In this document: piece after piece, positions 1 through 9,346 of the stretch | How the letters are laid out: every line of letters starts with the position of its first letter | Numbering within the stretch: the stretch's first letter is position 1 | DNA from: Echinostoma caproni | Lineage: Eukaryota > Platyhelminthes > Trematoda > Plagiorchiida > Echinostomatidae | Reading direction: 5' to 3' | NCBI GenBank assembly: GCA_900618425.1 | Contig: UZAN01045774.1 | Location: 9,127-26,794 of the forward strand | Length of the DNA stretch: 17,668 bases | The notes under the pieces: generated by a model | The model's database searches: none | What the model was told of the DNA's origin: nothing | What the model saw: only the letters and a program-made list of their open reading frames with translations | Made by a program: the position numbers and the translations under genes

Positions 1-80
1 CGTCTGTCGTTACAGTAATAAGTCTTTTTATTGACATGCAAATGTCGTGAAAATCCAACAACCATTTTTTGTGCGCGTAC

Positions 81-113
81 ACTACTCACAAATGTGAGTA
101 GTAGTACTACTAC
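81..113. repeat. Overlapping palindromes
   Basis: ACTACTCACA (81-90) and TGTGAGTAGT (93-102) form a perfect 10-bp inverted repeat around two bases. A second perfect 16-bp palindrome, GTAGTAGTACTACTAC (98-113), shares the right arm. The two could form alternative hairpins or cruciforms. No gene is adjacent, so any role is unknown; a by-product of local TAC/GTA simple sequence is possible. Confidence 0.7.
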
Positions 114-938
114 CTCAACCTGAGATGCTGGCGAGCTTGAAAACGAACCATTAAACGTGTGGCCGCCAAATTTGATTGGCAAGTCACTGGAGACAGACTG
201 TGCAGACGGTTAACACATATCGAATTGGAACAGTCCAAGGGTGGAATAAGAAGAACGGAGTTACTAGGAATTTCCCCAAAATGTTAGTTTCACATGTCAC
301 GGACGCGATACACGATATATATATACACTTTGTCGCGTAGCAGATCTAGCTGAGTTTATATCGCTTAAAAATGACTGTTTTCGAGCCACGGCTTAGCCTA
401 CACGATCAGCAGAGACTGGTGAATGAATTTGATTGAGAGATAAAAACGAACAAGAGGCGCCAATTGTACAAGGTAGCACTGAAACCATATACATCTCTGA
501 TCACACGGTGAAAATTGTTGGAGGTTGGTGTTGGAATGTTGTGGCATACAACCCATAAACTTGCATGTTTCGAATACTATTTATTTCCATTCCGGCGAAA
601 TTATTTAAATAGCAAGCTGTTCACCCATTGTGGTGCTTTGCAATCCCTTAGCATTTGCCTCAGCTGTTCAGTCGTTAAGATCCAAAAGAATTTTTAACTG
701 GTCAGAGTGAATGCAAGAAGTCCCCGAAGAAACGGTGACTTTGTGATACACTTTTTGTTCAACGTAATATGCAAAGTATTGTCGTATAAGCTTTACAATA
801 TTTCGCCCCCGTTCCTATTGCATAACCCACACAAAACGGTAGCTTCAAGTCAATATTAGAAGTTTTCACTCTCTAATCAGTTTGGAAATGTATACGACAT
901 TCATTGATTGCCTACACAATGTGCCGGAGACAATTGGC
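114..938. other. No gene recognised
   Basis: I see only a short (AT)n run at about 315-326 and scattered small frames. The longest open frame here (515-697, plus, 60 codons) has no recognisable motif and no splice context, and I treat it as chance. Confidence 0.5.
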
Positions 939-1000
939 GAGAACCCGTGTGAGAACCTGTGTCCACTCAGTGCCATCCCATTCCGCCCACTCCGCCCGCC
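939..1000 (+). promoter_or_regulatory. GC-box-like cluster with a 12-bp tandem duplication
   Basis: GAGAACCCGTGT and GAGAACCTGTGT sit back to back (939-962). They are followed at 981-1000 by TCCGCCCAC and TCCGCCCGCC, which resemble GC boxes (CCGCCC core) bound by Sp/KLF factors. The patch is GC-richer than its surroundings. No first exon is evident downstream, so a promoter role is only a possibility. Confidence 0.2.
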
Positions 1001-1169
1001 AAATGTCATTTTGAAAGTTTTACGCGCTCTTTTACAAACTCTTTAGTCTAATGTCATTTTCCCATCCGACCCTAAAAGAAACAAGCATCAATCATGTGTG
1101 AAATAGGTATTGGCCCGTTTGTGTGTGCTTCAAGATCTCGTCAGCTGTGCCCTGAAATGCCACGTGACC

Positions 1170-1173
<4 letters not shown>

Positions 1174-1209
<36 letters not shown>
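1174..1209. repeat. (CA)n microsatellite
   Basis: About 18 uninterrupted AC dinucleotides. On the minus strand the tract is spuriously translated as Cys-Val repeats inside two overlapping short frames, which are not credible genes. Confidence 0.95.
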
Positions 1210-1213
<4 letters not shown>

Positions 1214-1570
1214 AGAAGTCTGTGTCCGCGACAGAGTTTAGAACACGACTGAAAAAACAACAACCAGGGGGACGAATACAAAACACGGGAAAATGATAAA
1301 TACTGTTCGGGGTTAATTGTTGTTCTCGAAAAATTAACGTATATTTTGGACTGTGAAAATGCAGTGGACAGCACCACATGTGTTCGAAAATGACTCCACC
1401 TCTGCTGGTTTACCTTGATCCATGAATGTGCTAGANGCTAGAAACGTTAATAACCGAAACACCGTTTAGCTATGATGTTTTCTGTTAAGTAGGCGGATAA
1501 TCTATCGCAAATGCAAATAAAGAATAGTTTTAAAGCATTTTAGTATATTGAAATCTACAGAGCTATCTTG

Positions 1571-1603
1571 TATTATTATTATTATTGTTGTTATTATTAT
1601 TAT
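1571..1603. repeat. (ATT)n microsatellite
   Basis: About 11 TAT/ATT units with two GTT interruptions near the middle (around 1586-1591), which suggests an older tract. Confidence 0.9.
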
Positions 1604-2861
1604 GAATACAATTATTTATCACGTATTTGACTGCAGATCGTATTTCAAACTAATCATAGAGCACCAATCTTTATCTCGAAACTATCATTTGCCTTGGACT
1701 CATCTGAATAAAACGAGTAGCACAATATGACCAGAATAGATAGATGTTAGCCATCGATTTCGCGTGCTCTCAATCAACTGTCTATGCACATTAAACAGGT
1801 CGAATTTTATAAGTAGAATACCATATATGGACATTTACATAATTAGATGGGTTCAGAGAAAAAGAACTGGGTTGTTGAGTCATTTGGGTATGAGTGAAAG
1901 AGGAGCAGGGGATAATGATTACAAAAATTAGGCAAAAAAAGGAAATGTTAGCATAGAAACAGTTACGTAATGGAAAAGGATTAGCCGTGGAGGACAGATA
2001 ATTGAATATGGTTACGTAATACGAAAAAGCTACAACCAGAAATTATTTCGAACAGATATAGAATGTTCACAGAGTTGACACTTCATCCTTCTCATTTCGT
2101 TATTATGTAACTCTTTTTGACCTACTTAATTGACCAGTTTTAGTTTACTCTGTCAGCTTTCTACGTCGGTTCAAATTAATTTCTGGGGTTTCTTCACCAG
2201 AGGTTGTCTGGGAAGCATAGTTGTTTGGGCGGATGCTGGTCAACGGTGACCAATCTCAAACCACAATACTCGCTCTCAACCGGGGTGAGGGCCCAACAAA
2301 CCACTGGTTTTTTGTAAAGTCCCTCGCTAGTTCGCCCGTTCGCTTAGATTTTTGAGTAATGCAGCAGAACGTTAGACATATGTTGTCCTCCCCTAGACCA
2401 GTTAAAAATGCATAACTTTTTTTTCATTTGATGCAACGCTTAAGAATTTTCTTGAGAATAAGAAGAAGCACCATGATCACAGGATGTGCTGAACTCAACA
2501 ATTTCGTGGTCGTCTCATCAGCTATGTACATACATTCATATCACGTTCGGCTCAATGTGTGTGTGGCCCGGTTTGGGGACAGGCGAGCACACATGGGGAA
2601 GAGAAATCAATCAATACGAAGGCCAAAGGTCACCAATATGAACCGGATGGAGCACAGGGAAATGTTTGGTCATACTGTTATTCTAAGCAGATATTTGTAC
2701 TTGTATTGCGTTGGTTAAACTTCATAATTTGGCGTTTATCATTGTCTGATTACTGTGATAAATTTAGGTTAGCTCCAAAACTGAACAGGATTTACAGGCT
2801 AGCCTGGGATATCAGTCAACAGGACTGACAGGCATGATATCTATAAAAATTTTAGAATAGG
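1604..2861. other. No gene recognised
   Basis: AT-rich sequence. Two overlapping plus frames (2428-2718, 96 codons; 2559-2828, 89 codons) run through 2559-2718 in different frames. Neither has a recognisable domain, signal peptide or convincing splice sites. I regard them as chance frames or remnants of an unidentified repeat. Confidence 0.4.
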
Positions 2862-2884
2862 TACTACTACTACTACTACTACCT

Positions 2885-2945
<61 letters not shown>
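2862..2945. repeat. (TAC)n microsatellite
   Basis: About 84 bp of TAC/CTA units with one interruption (CCTCCA, near 2881-2887) that separates a short left block from a long uninterrupted right block. Confidence 0.95.
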
Positions 2946-3120
2946 GATATAACGAGAACACTGGACGTAACTGGAATTTTAATGTCGGAGCGTTGTTTGT
3001 TTTAAATTTGTGAGCCTGGGATCTGTTTGATTGTATTTTTCTGTGATGATTTCAATTCTTCTTCTTGGGTAGTGGGTGATGGCCACCGAAAAGGAGTTGT
3101 CAGTAAATGTTACACCCAAC

Positions 3121-3161
3121 TTTTATCAAAAGTGTGTACTTTGTTCGAACCCCACCGAGGA
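3121..3161 (+). mobile_element. Fragment of tRNA-like SINE (3' half of head)
   Basis: TCGAACCCCACCGAGG (3145-3160) differs at one base from the B-box and acceptor segment of the tRNA-like SINE at 8961-9050, and it also resembles the copy at 8839-8919. The preceding bases (around 3123-3138, ATCAAAAGTGT) resemble the anticodon-arm segment of those copies, with the variable-arm segment apparently lost. The A-box half is absent, so this would be an old truncated copy. The short match leaves room for coincidence. Confidence 0.4.
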
Positions 3162-3204
3162 AAATAATCCCTAGATTCACTCATGATGGTGATGCTGGTC
3201 ATTC

Positions 3205-3205
<1 letters not shown>

Positions 3206-3255
<50 letters not shown>
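3206..3255. repeat. (GAT)n microsatellite
   Basis: About 16 perfect GAT units. They read as a poly-aspartate run inside a 76-codon plus frame (3107-3337). The run is pure GAT with no GAC codons, which points to a simple repeat and not to a selected acidic tract. Confidence 0.95.
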
Positions 3256-3256
<1 letters not shown>

Positions 3257-5264
3257 TGTCTCTCGACTGATTCGAATAATCTGTCCAATTTCATAGCACT
3301 GGCTAACACAACGAACGTTTCCTCCTATTCACGGTGACGTCAAGCGTATTCAGATCAGCCTCTTGCAAGAGCGGTAATTAATTAGATTTAAACAATAGTG
3401 GTCAATCAACTGTAACAGATGCCAAATTATCATTACAAAACTAGATTTTGTTACTGTTCACAGATGAGAAGCTGTTTATATTCGAATTTACATTACACCC
3501 GTTGCCTAGTACTTAAAAAAGCGGATCACTTTGCTGGAAAACATGGGAAGATAGATTCAATCACAGTGATTGTATTAGTGGGTATTAGCTAGTTTGAATT
3601 TTACCGAATCATATAAAATGAAGGGATATATATGTTGATCGGTTACTGATCGATATGCAACTGAAGGTGACCTGAGAAGAAGCGAACAGGATTTGCCAAT
3701 AAAGAAAATCGATGAACATAATATATATTTCAGTATTTTTTCCCCCCGTTGGAACGTGCGGATTCACGAGCGTGACCACTGCCGGCGTCATAACCTATGA
3801 CCTCGTGGTGAACAATAAATTGTGCGGTTCAATTTGTCAGCGGACTAAATCTATCCACTATTTACGAGGCTATTATTATTACTGGTCGTCTCATTGACCC
3901 GGAAAAGATGAAACGCTTTGAACCGGGACCAAAAAGGGTTGTTGTTGTTAACGCAGTCCCGGGGGTTGACGCACTATGATTATTCGGTCACTGTGATTTT
4001 GTTTCGTTAGTTAGTTTGCGTTTTTGATGAGTCATGCATTGTTCACGCTTGACTGGATCGATCCGTGTCCAAACTATAGTGCGGCAATCACATTGTACTC
4101 TCTCGGTGACCAAGGTTAAATTCTGCGGAGAAAATATTCCAACTTTGATGATGTTTACTCTCGTTCCGGTGGGTTGGATTGTTCAATGACTGCACGTTTA
4201 GCATTGGCCCATTGGCAATAGGCTGATGATGTGATCGGGGAATAATATTTTTGGAATAAAAGGAGCTTGGATTTCCCGAATATAAGCATCGTATAACCGA
4301 TCATGCCTAATTTCACACACTACTTTGACCGGTCAAGTCATATTTTTTTCTTTTCAGCTGTGAAATCCAGATAGGTCACTTGAGATTTATCACTGAAGCA
4401 GGTTGCTAGCTGAAATGAAAAATACCAATCAACAGCTTATATTTGTATTGTATTAAAACTTTAGCGAGTGATATACAAGCTTTCAGCCAAAAAAGAGGTG
4501 AAAAAGTGGGACGTAAAAACGTAAAAAAATATTAATTAATTATTAAATGCGTTAGAAATAGCTCAGAACAAACATTTTCCTTGTTGGTCAGTATTCGGGC
4601 AATATAGGGTACCAAAGAATTTCTGTATACAGATATGTGAGTCGGAACAAATTTTGTACTTAGAACGGGTGGAAGGGTGGGTGAACCTAGCAACAGCTTC
4701 GGATAACTGCTGATCTCCTAGATAGAAACATTTGAAAACCCATAGTGATCAGTCAGAATTACGTAGTGCATAAAGGTTTTTTTATAAAATAAATCTCCGG
4801 TTGATGGTTCCCCTCGCTTTACACTTTTTTTCACCAATCGGATAAAAGTTANTTGCAAATCAATTTTCCACATAGAAAAACAGAAGAAATGCATACGAGA
4901 CGGTCGGTAAAGTGAGGATGATCTAGTCGGATTATTTTCTCAACGTTAGAATCTCAGAGTAGACCGATATGATAATGCGTCTCATTTGCCATCGCACACG
5001 GAATCAAGTAGATGAAGTTGTAGATATTTTTTACCTAGTATCTGGCAGATATTTGAAGTATCAAATGATTAAGACAAAGAAAGTATTTGTGAATGTGATG
5101 GGAATCCTTTCGAGGCGTTTTAAATGAGGATGCGTGCAGGATTAGTAGATTATATATATATATATTTGAATTTAAACTCTAAACATCGATTATCAAACAA
5201 AATTGCAATTGTATGATAATCTTGGAGGCTCGTACTGAGATGAGCGGGGTCCGTGGCCTGCAAA
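3256..5264. other. No gene recognised
   Basis: Nothing I can support as a gene. A plus frame at 3712-3897 (61 codons) follows a pyrimidine-rich stretch and reads somewhat like protein, but I cannot assign it. The single undetermined base at 4852 and a short (TA)n run at 5151-5165 are the only other marks. Confidence 0.45.
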
Positions 5265-5480
5265 GATGGGTTGTGCTATATCGTGTATATTGCAAATGAG
5301 AAACGATCTGATCAGCTGTGAGGTCCTGGGTTCGACCCCCCTTTGGATCAGCAGATTACCATTACACGGATGATACCCAACCAGGTCGAGACAGCCGTAC
5401 AGCATGCTTCCCCGATTTTCAGCTCTCACCTCAATTACACGACGAACGCATTCTCCAATCAAATTAAATTGTAACTGATT
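5265..5480 (+). mobile_element. SINE with pol III B box and hammerhead-like core (copy A)
   Basis: A clear pol III B box, GGTTCGACC (5329-5337), lies about 30 bp upstream of a hammerhead-ribozyme-like core (5367-5400). The segment from about 5292 to 5460 aligns with 17308-17455 on the same strand, including the exact block ACCCAACCAGGTCGA, so this is a dispersed repeat family. A pol III head followed by a hammerhead is the plan of schistosome Sm-alpha SINEs; that parallel is established knowledge, while membership of a related trematode family is inference. The A box is not clear, and the outer boundaries are approximate because no target-site duplication was found. Confidence 0.6.
5367..5400 (+). 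ncRNA. Degenerate hammerhead ribozyme core (copy A)
   Basis: The core reads CGGATGA (5367-5373; consensus CUGANGA, one substitution), stem II TACC/GGTC around loop CAACCA (5374-5387, one mismatch), then GAGA (consensus GAAA). A very short helix III would use A5391-C5392 with G5397-T5398 around a 4-nt loop, placing a GTA cleavage triplet at 5397-5399. Two altered core positions and an eroded 5' strand of helix I suggest this copy is inactive. Confidence 0.45.
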
Positions 5481-5608
5481 CAAACGGTGAACGTTTTTTA
5501 ATTGATTTACTTAGAGAAAGATAACGCGTTCCATCGGTACATGTTTATTGCACTCAGAGTCGAGAGCAATCAAGGTCAAGCCGTGGGGAAACTCTTCAAT
5601 CTGAGACA

Positions 5609-5623
5609 GACACACACACACAC
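5609..5623. repeat. (AC)n microsatellite, short
   Basis: About seven AC dinucleotides, just downstream of SINE copy A. Confidence 0.8.
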
Positions 5624-7250
5624 GCTTAAACGCAGACATAAAAAAATAACATTTGGTCCTCGGTACAAGATTCAATCAATGTTCACGAAAAGAGTTAGTG
5701 GCCATGTATGTATAAGACACCTAGGCCGAGCCATTAGGTATAATATGTGAACTTTGTCAATAGCGGTAACACATTTATCCGAGCTTGCCAAATAGGTGTG
5801 TTTGGGAGCAAATTACAAACATTCGACTTTGAAGATTTTAGCTTGCGAATTTGCTTGATGATGAATTCGTCTCTGCCAGACGGGGATCTCCGTAATATAA
5901 GGAACGAAGTTACATTTTCGTTCAATATCCTCATAAGGGATTCATGCACGAGGCTGATAAGTACTAAACGTATGAAATTTAAACACACTATCATGGTTAA
6001 GTTCATAATTTATTGATTGACCGAAGGGTAGGCCGGACGAAACCATCTAGAACGCTACTAGAAAAACATGAGAACCCCAGATACTGACTCGCTGTCGGAC
6101 ATTCGGATCAATATATATTTGAGCACAATCATGCAGAACGTATTCTCAAGTACAATGGCCTATCGCAAAACTAAATCCGAATTCTAACGTGACCTTGTAT
6201 TGTCACCATCTAATTGGTACACACTTAAACGACCAGTAACGAATCCATATACTTGTGCATTTCTTGAAATTACAAATGCTTACAGACTGCTCAGTCTATG
6301 TCTAAATGTTTTGCACGACTAGGATTCACCATACCATTTTACTAGGCTTTTACAATTGTTAATATTTTTACGATTTCTTACGATGTTTTGTTGATAACTC
6401 TGTGACTCATATTTTTTTTAGAGAATAAATAACTATCTTCCTCGCCGCCTGGATACCGTGAGCAAACTGATCTGCTGGATTAAGCACAAGCAATCTATAA
6501 CCTGTTTTGGTCTGTAGCGTTGCGTTTGTGATTTGCACCAATTCCTACTTCGCGGTCGAAGACCTCTAGATCGAGCCTCGGGTAAACCAGTTACTGTAAA
6601 TCCGTGGTCCATGTGCACTTAATCCCACTTTTTTTCGCATAGATTGCATCAATACCGTAAATATCTATTTGGCTGAAAAGACAATTCCAATATGTAGTTT
6701 TTATTTGACGGCTGGTCAAATTTCCCAACTGTACAAATATGAGAGACTGTGATAAAAGTGGTGGCCCGTTTTGGAGACACACTTTGACTTATCCCTGGTC
6801 CATGGAACCCGTTTGTATGTGCAACGTAAGCGCTCATGCTCAAGTGAAATTGTNTAAAATGTGACACGCATAGTACAACTTCCAAATACAATAATATTTC
6901 CGCTGTTTGATATAACGATTAAAACTTTAAGGATTATTTAATTGATTTTTTAGTTGGGTATTATATGTCATCTGGTCTCCATAGGTCCTGTTGATCATTG
7001 ATTTAGGTGAAGAGGGGAGGGTTGCAAAGTTCACAAGACTGCGCAACACCTATTCTTTCGGTATCAATTTTCTCATGTGTGTTTGCGCATCACGCGCATC
7101 AAGGTCATTTTTTAGGCTGGTCGGTCGTGACAACTTGCCCCGAGTGTGAAAAATCCCATTAGAAAAATACCGAACTGTTTTGTCACATCACATGGAAAAT
7201 CCGAGGGCAACTGACGCCACAATGGAACCCTTATTAGCGGCTTCGTGCAA
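5624..7250. other. No gene recognised
   Basis: Several frames of 60-90 codons overlap on both strands around 5734-6016 and 6433-6891. None carries a recognisable domain and they conflict with one another. One undetermined base lies at 6854. A plausible splice acceptor (CATTTTTTAG, ending near 7115) precedes the secretory-leader frame described next. Confidence 0.4.
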
Positions 7251-7433
7251 ATGACATTTTTGCTGGTCGTGGTGGTAATGAACTGTACTCCACTTGCCGG
7301 CGCCGACTGGTTCGCCGACATTCACCGGTTCGGAGAGAGTAATACCCGTGATAACGTTCCAGATCTGATCTACTATGGAAGCTATGTTAAAGGTGGATTG
7401 TTTTCCCCCGATAAGTCACCGCTTTTTCTATAA
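7251..7433 (+). CDS. Small secreted protein or first exon of a secretory gene (unrecognised)
   Basis: From the ATG at 7251 the frame opens with a textbook signal peptide: Met-Thr-Phe, then a hydrophobic core (LLVVVVM), a short polar segment and an A-G-A signal-peptidase site after residue 18. The predicted mature part begins DWFADIHRFGES and ends after about 42 residues at a TAA. GTG at 7245 also opens the frame, but the ATG gives the canonical leader. An alternative is that this is a 5' exon, with a possible donor (AAAG/GTGGAT) near 7391. The acceptor-like TTTTTTAG near 7115 could mark the start of a 5' UTR exon or a trans-splice site. I do not recognise the family; no glycosylation, Cys framework or domain is evident. 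Chance occurrence cannot be excluded. Confidence 0.3.
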   Translation: MTFLLVVVVMNCTPLAGADWFADIHRFGESNTRDNVPDLIYYGSYVKGGLFSPDKSPLFL

Positions 7434-8019
7434 AAATTGATCAAGAATTGCTGGCTCTATCCCCTCTCCGATACACACAAAAAATATAGCGCTATTCCAG
7501 TACTGTCAGGCAGATGTATCAAATGCAAATTAATCTGGCTGACAGCACAGGACGCCTGTACGATCGAATAATCTGCTAATCAAATGGTTCTGCGAAGCTT
7601 TTTTGTGCGAAAGATTTGTAAAAAATTTTTAAATTACATCATTTCGCGAAAACAGGTTACGTTTTTGTGTCAGGTGGAAGGAAAGTAACTGAACAACAAC
7701 ATCACGTGATCCAATGTTCTGAAATTTACGTAGAAAAGCCTTTTGGGCAGGATCCACGTTCGCGAGTCGGACACCTAGGTGTGAAAGCGTTTGTTTAAGT
7801 AGATCAGTTCATTCCTATTTTCTGTACGGTAATTTAACCAAAAATGTCACTTTTGCGTCTTCCTACTTCGTACAACAACCCTTTTTGTGTGTGTGTATCT
7901 CGTTAGATTCATTTCCTGCCTGAAGAACGTCTGTCTCGAAATTCCCCGAGTGAAGAACGAGCATTCAAAACGGTACATAGTAACTTTGTTGATAGAATTT
8001 CCTATATACACATGTTTGG

Positions 8020-8491
8020 CCACCACGCATTTCTCAGAAAAAACGGCATCTCTGTGTTCCAATTTACACTGGATTTTTCAGATTCCGAAGCCCTTGGTGA
8101 AATCACCGCTCTCTCTGTCCGCCAAATCCCATGTAATCTATGAATTTCAATGTGGGCTCGGAGTTACGTATATGGGCAGAACAGAGAGGCAGCTGCGTAC
8201 CCAAGTGGCTGAACACATACCGGTATGTGTCGAACGTGAGCGGGTGAGATTGAACGCTACACAAACAACCAGGCCATCAAGCCAGTCTCACAGAGCAGCA
8301 CCTGCTTCATCAATCGCCCGCCATCTGCTGCAAACCGGCAACCAAACTGATCGTGGAACTTCGTTTCGAATTGTTTACACAACTCCGAATGGACGGCTGC
8401 TAAGATTTGCAGAGGCCTTAGCAATCAACTGCGAAAGCCCCTACTGTGTCAGCAGAAGGAGATCTACATCAGTCTGGCGTTGTCCTGGTGA
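8020..8491 (+). mobile_element. Penelope-like element remnant 1: GIY-YIG endonuclease domain
   Basis: PLEs encode a telomerase-related reverse transcriptase fused to a C-terminal GIY-YIG nuclease that nicks target DNA. Here only the linker end and nuclease survive. The frame (7887-8627) shows a linker ending PLVKSPLSLSAKSH, then VIY (residues 83-85), a Cys-Gly pair, YMG (95-97), the R-T-x-R-Q-L segment (98-103), EH (109-110), a roughly 30-residue insert, ARHLLQTGNQ (144-153), and the expected catalytic Glu in RFAEALAI (E176). At about 8441 the frame must shift: from 8444 another frame gives LCQQKEIYISLALSW and a TGA at 8489-8491, the usual PLE C-terminus. So one frameshift breaks an otherwise well-kept domain, and the open frame past residue 184 is spurious. 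No reverse transcriptase is visible upstream, consistent with 5' truncation. An AATAAA lies near 8661. Confidence 0.85.
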
Positions 8492-8814
8492 CCACGCAAG
8501 CGGAAGAAAGAACGGATACCATGTTAGATTGTCATGGCCTATGATGTATAAACCATTTTTTTTCTGCAGTAAGCACCAGTTGAGATTCAGCGAAATGATT
8601 TCGGAATTAAATCGTGGTCGCTTGTAATATTGTGTTATTTGATTGAATGTTAGCTCGAGAAATAAATTAAATTTGTTAACCAAGTAAATACTCCAAGCTA
8701 TGCATATCTAAAATAAAGTAAATTTGGTTGAGAAATGATTCAATATGGGACATCATGTTCCGCTAGGCACAGTGAGTATTGTTCAAATTGTTGCTTGGCC
8801 GGTCTGAAGTTTTT

Positions 8815-8919
8815 ATGTTGATTGTCAAAAGTTCAGTAGCCTCGGTGGGATTTGAACCTACGCATGGACGCCACCTACACTTTTATACAGCGCACGTTCT
8901 GACAACTGAGCTACGAGGC
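8815..8919 (-). mobile_element. tRNA-like SINE, copy S1
   Basis: Read on the minus strand, 8919-8839 folds as an 81-nt tRNA-like cloverleaf. GCCTCG pairs with CGAGGC (acceptor, six perfect pairs), the A box TAGCTCAGTTG is at 8913-8903, an anticodon stem with G.T pairs closes the loop GTATAAA, a long variable arm TGG-CGT-CCA follows, and the B box GGTTCAAATCC is at 8858-8848. The tail (ACTGAACTTTTGACAATC) continues past the tRNA part and is shared with copy S2, so this is a SINE and not a tRNA gene. Which tRNA was the parent is unclear. Confidence 0.65.
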
Positions 8920-8960
8920 CACACTGATAGTACTGATCTTTTAACATTCGAATTATCCAT

Positions 8961-9050
8961 CCGAGAGCGCTGTTCAAAAGCGTAGGCGGCCTCTATGCTT
9001 GGACTCGAATCCCACCGAGGCTGCTGAACTTGTCACAATCGACAGTAAGT
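8961..9050 (+). mobile_element. tRNA-like SINE, copy S2 (A box lost)
   Basis: The plus strand from GCGCTG (8967) through TCGAATCCCACCGAGG and the tail GCTGAACTTGTCACAATC matches copy S1 in opposite orientation. The A-box half is missing or unrecognisable, so the copy is probably 5'-truncated. The two copies lie head-to-head about 45 bp apart, forming an imperfect inverted repeat of about 80-bp arms. Confidence 0.6.
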
Positions 9051-9051
9051 A

Positions 9052-9346
9052 TTATCTGAATGGCTTGAGTGAAGCTTCTTTTGAACCCGCGCACAACCGG
9101 TCTGCCGCTCTTCAGATACGCTTCCCCGGTGATGTTCTTTTGTAATTTCATCACAAAACGTGGATTGGCATTGTTTTTTGCACAATCTACATATTCTGAT
9201 TCAGTTTGAGTGCGATTCTTTGCGAATCGCATGCAACCTGTTTGCAATGAGGGTCTCGACTGTTTACTGCTCCACAATTTGCTTTCTGAATATTCTGCAA
9301 GACGGAAGTAAACCACACGATTGCCATGGGGAAATTGCTTCAGTTT
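9052..9346 (-). CDS. Candidate exon D (3' end uncertain)
   Basis: Starting after CCATAG at 9347 in phase 0, the frame stays open for about 117 codons to a stop at 8993-8995. Its last part runs into SINE copy S2, so a real exon should end before about 9050. The translation is protein-like (segments such as FPHGNRVVYFRLAEYSES and LQKNITGEAYLKSGRPVV). A stronger pyrimidine-tract acceptor at 9295 (CCGTCTTGCAG) would read a different frame that stops after about 30 codons, so the assignment is ambiguous. Confidence 0.3.

Noticed and set aside
1092..1379. Two overlapping minus-strand frames of 78-95 codons
   Set aside because: Both run through the (CA)n tract, which produces a Cys-Val repeat. No domain or splice context.
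3107..3337. Plus frame with a 16-residue aspartate run
   Set aside because: The run is pure GAT microsatellite and the flanks, which include a SINE fragment, are not protein-like.
3712..3897. Plus frame with a faint resemblance to the PLE RT region before motif B (VITYDLVVNNKL)
   Set aside because: The expected GxxMGSP-like block does not follow in any frame I tried, so the similarity is too weak.
5193..5483. Minus frame of 96 codons
   Set aside because: It is the antisense of SINE copy A.
8839..8919. A functional tRNA gene
   Set aside because: It has G.T-rich arms, a D arm with a mismatch, no pol III terminator directly after it, and a tail shared with a second copy, all of which mark a SINE.
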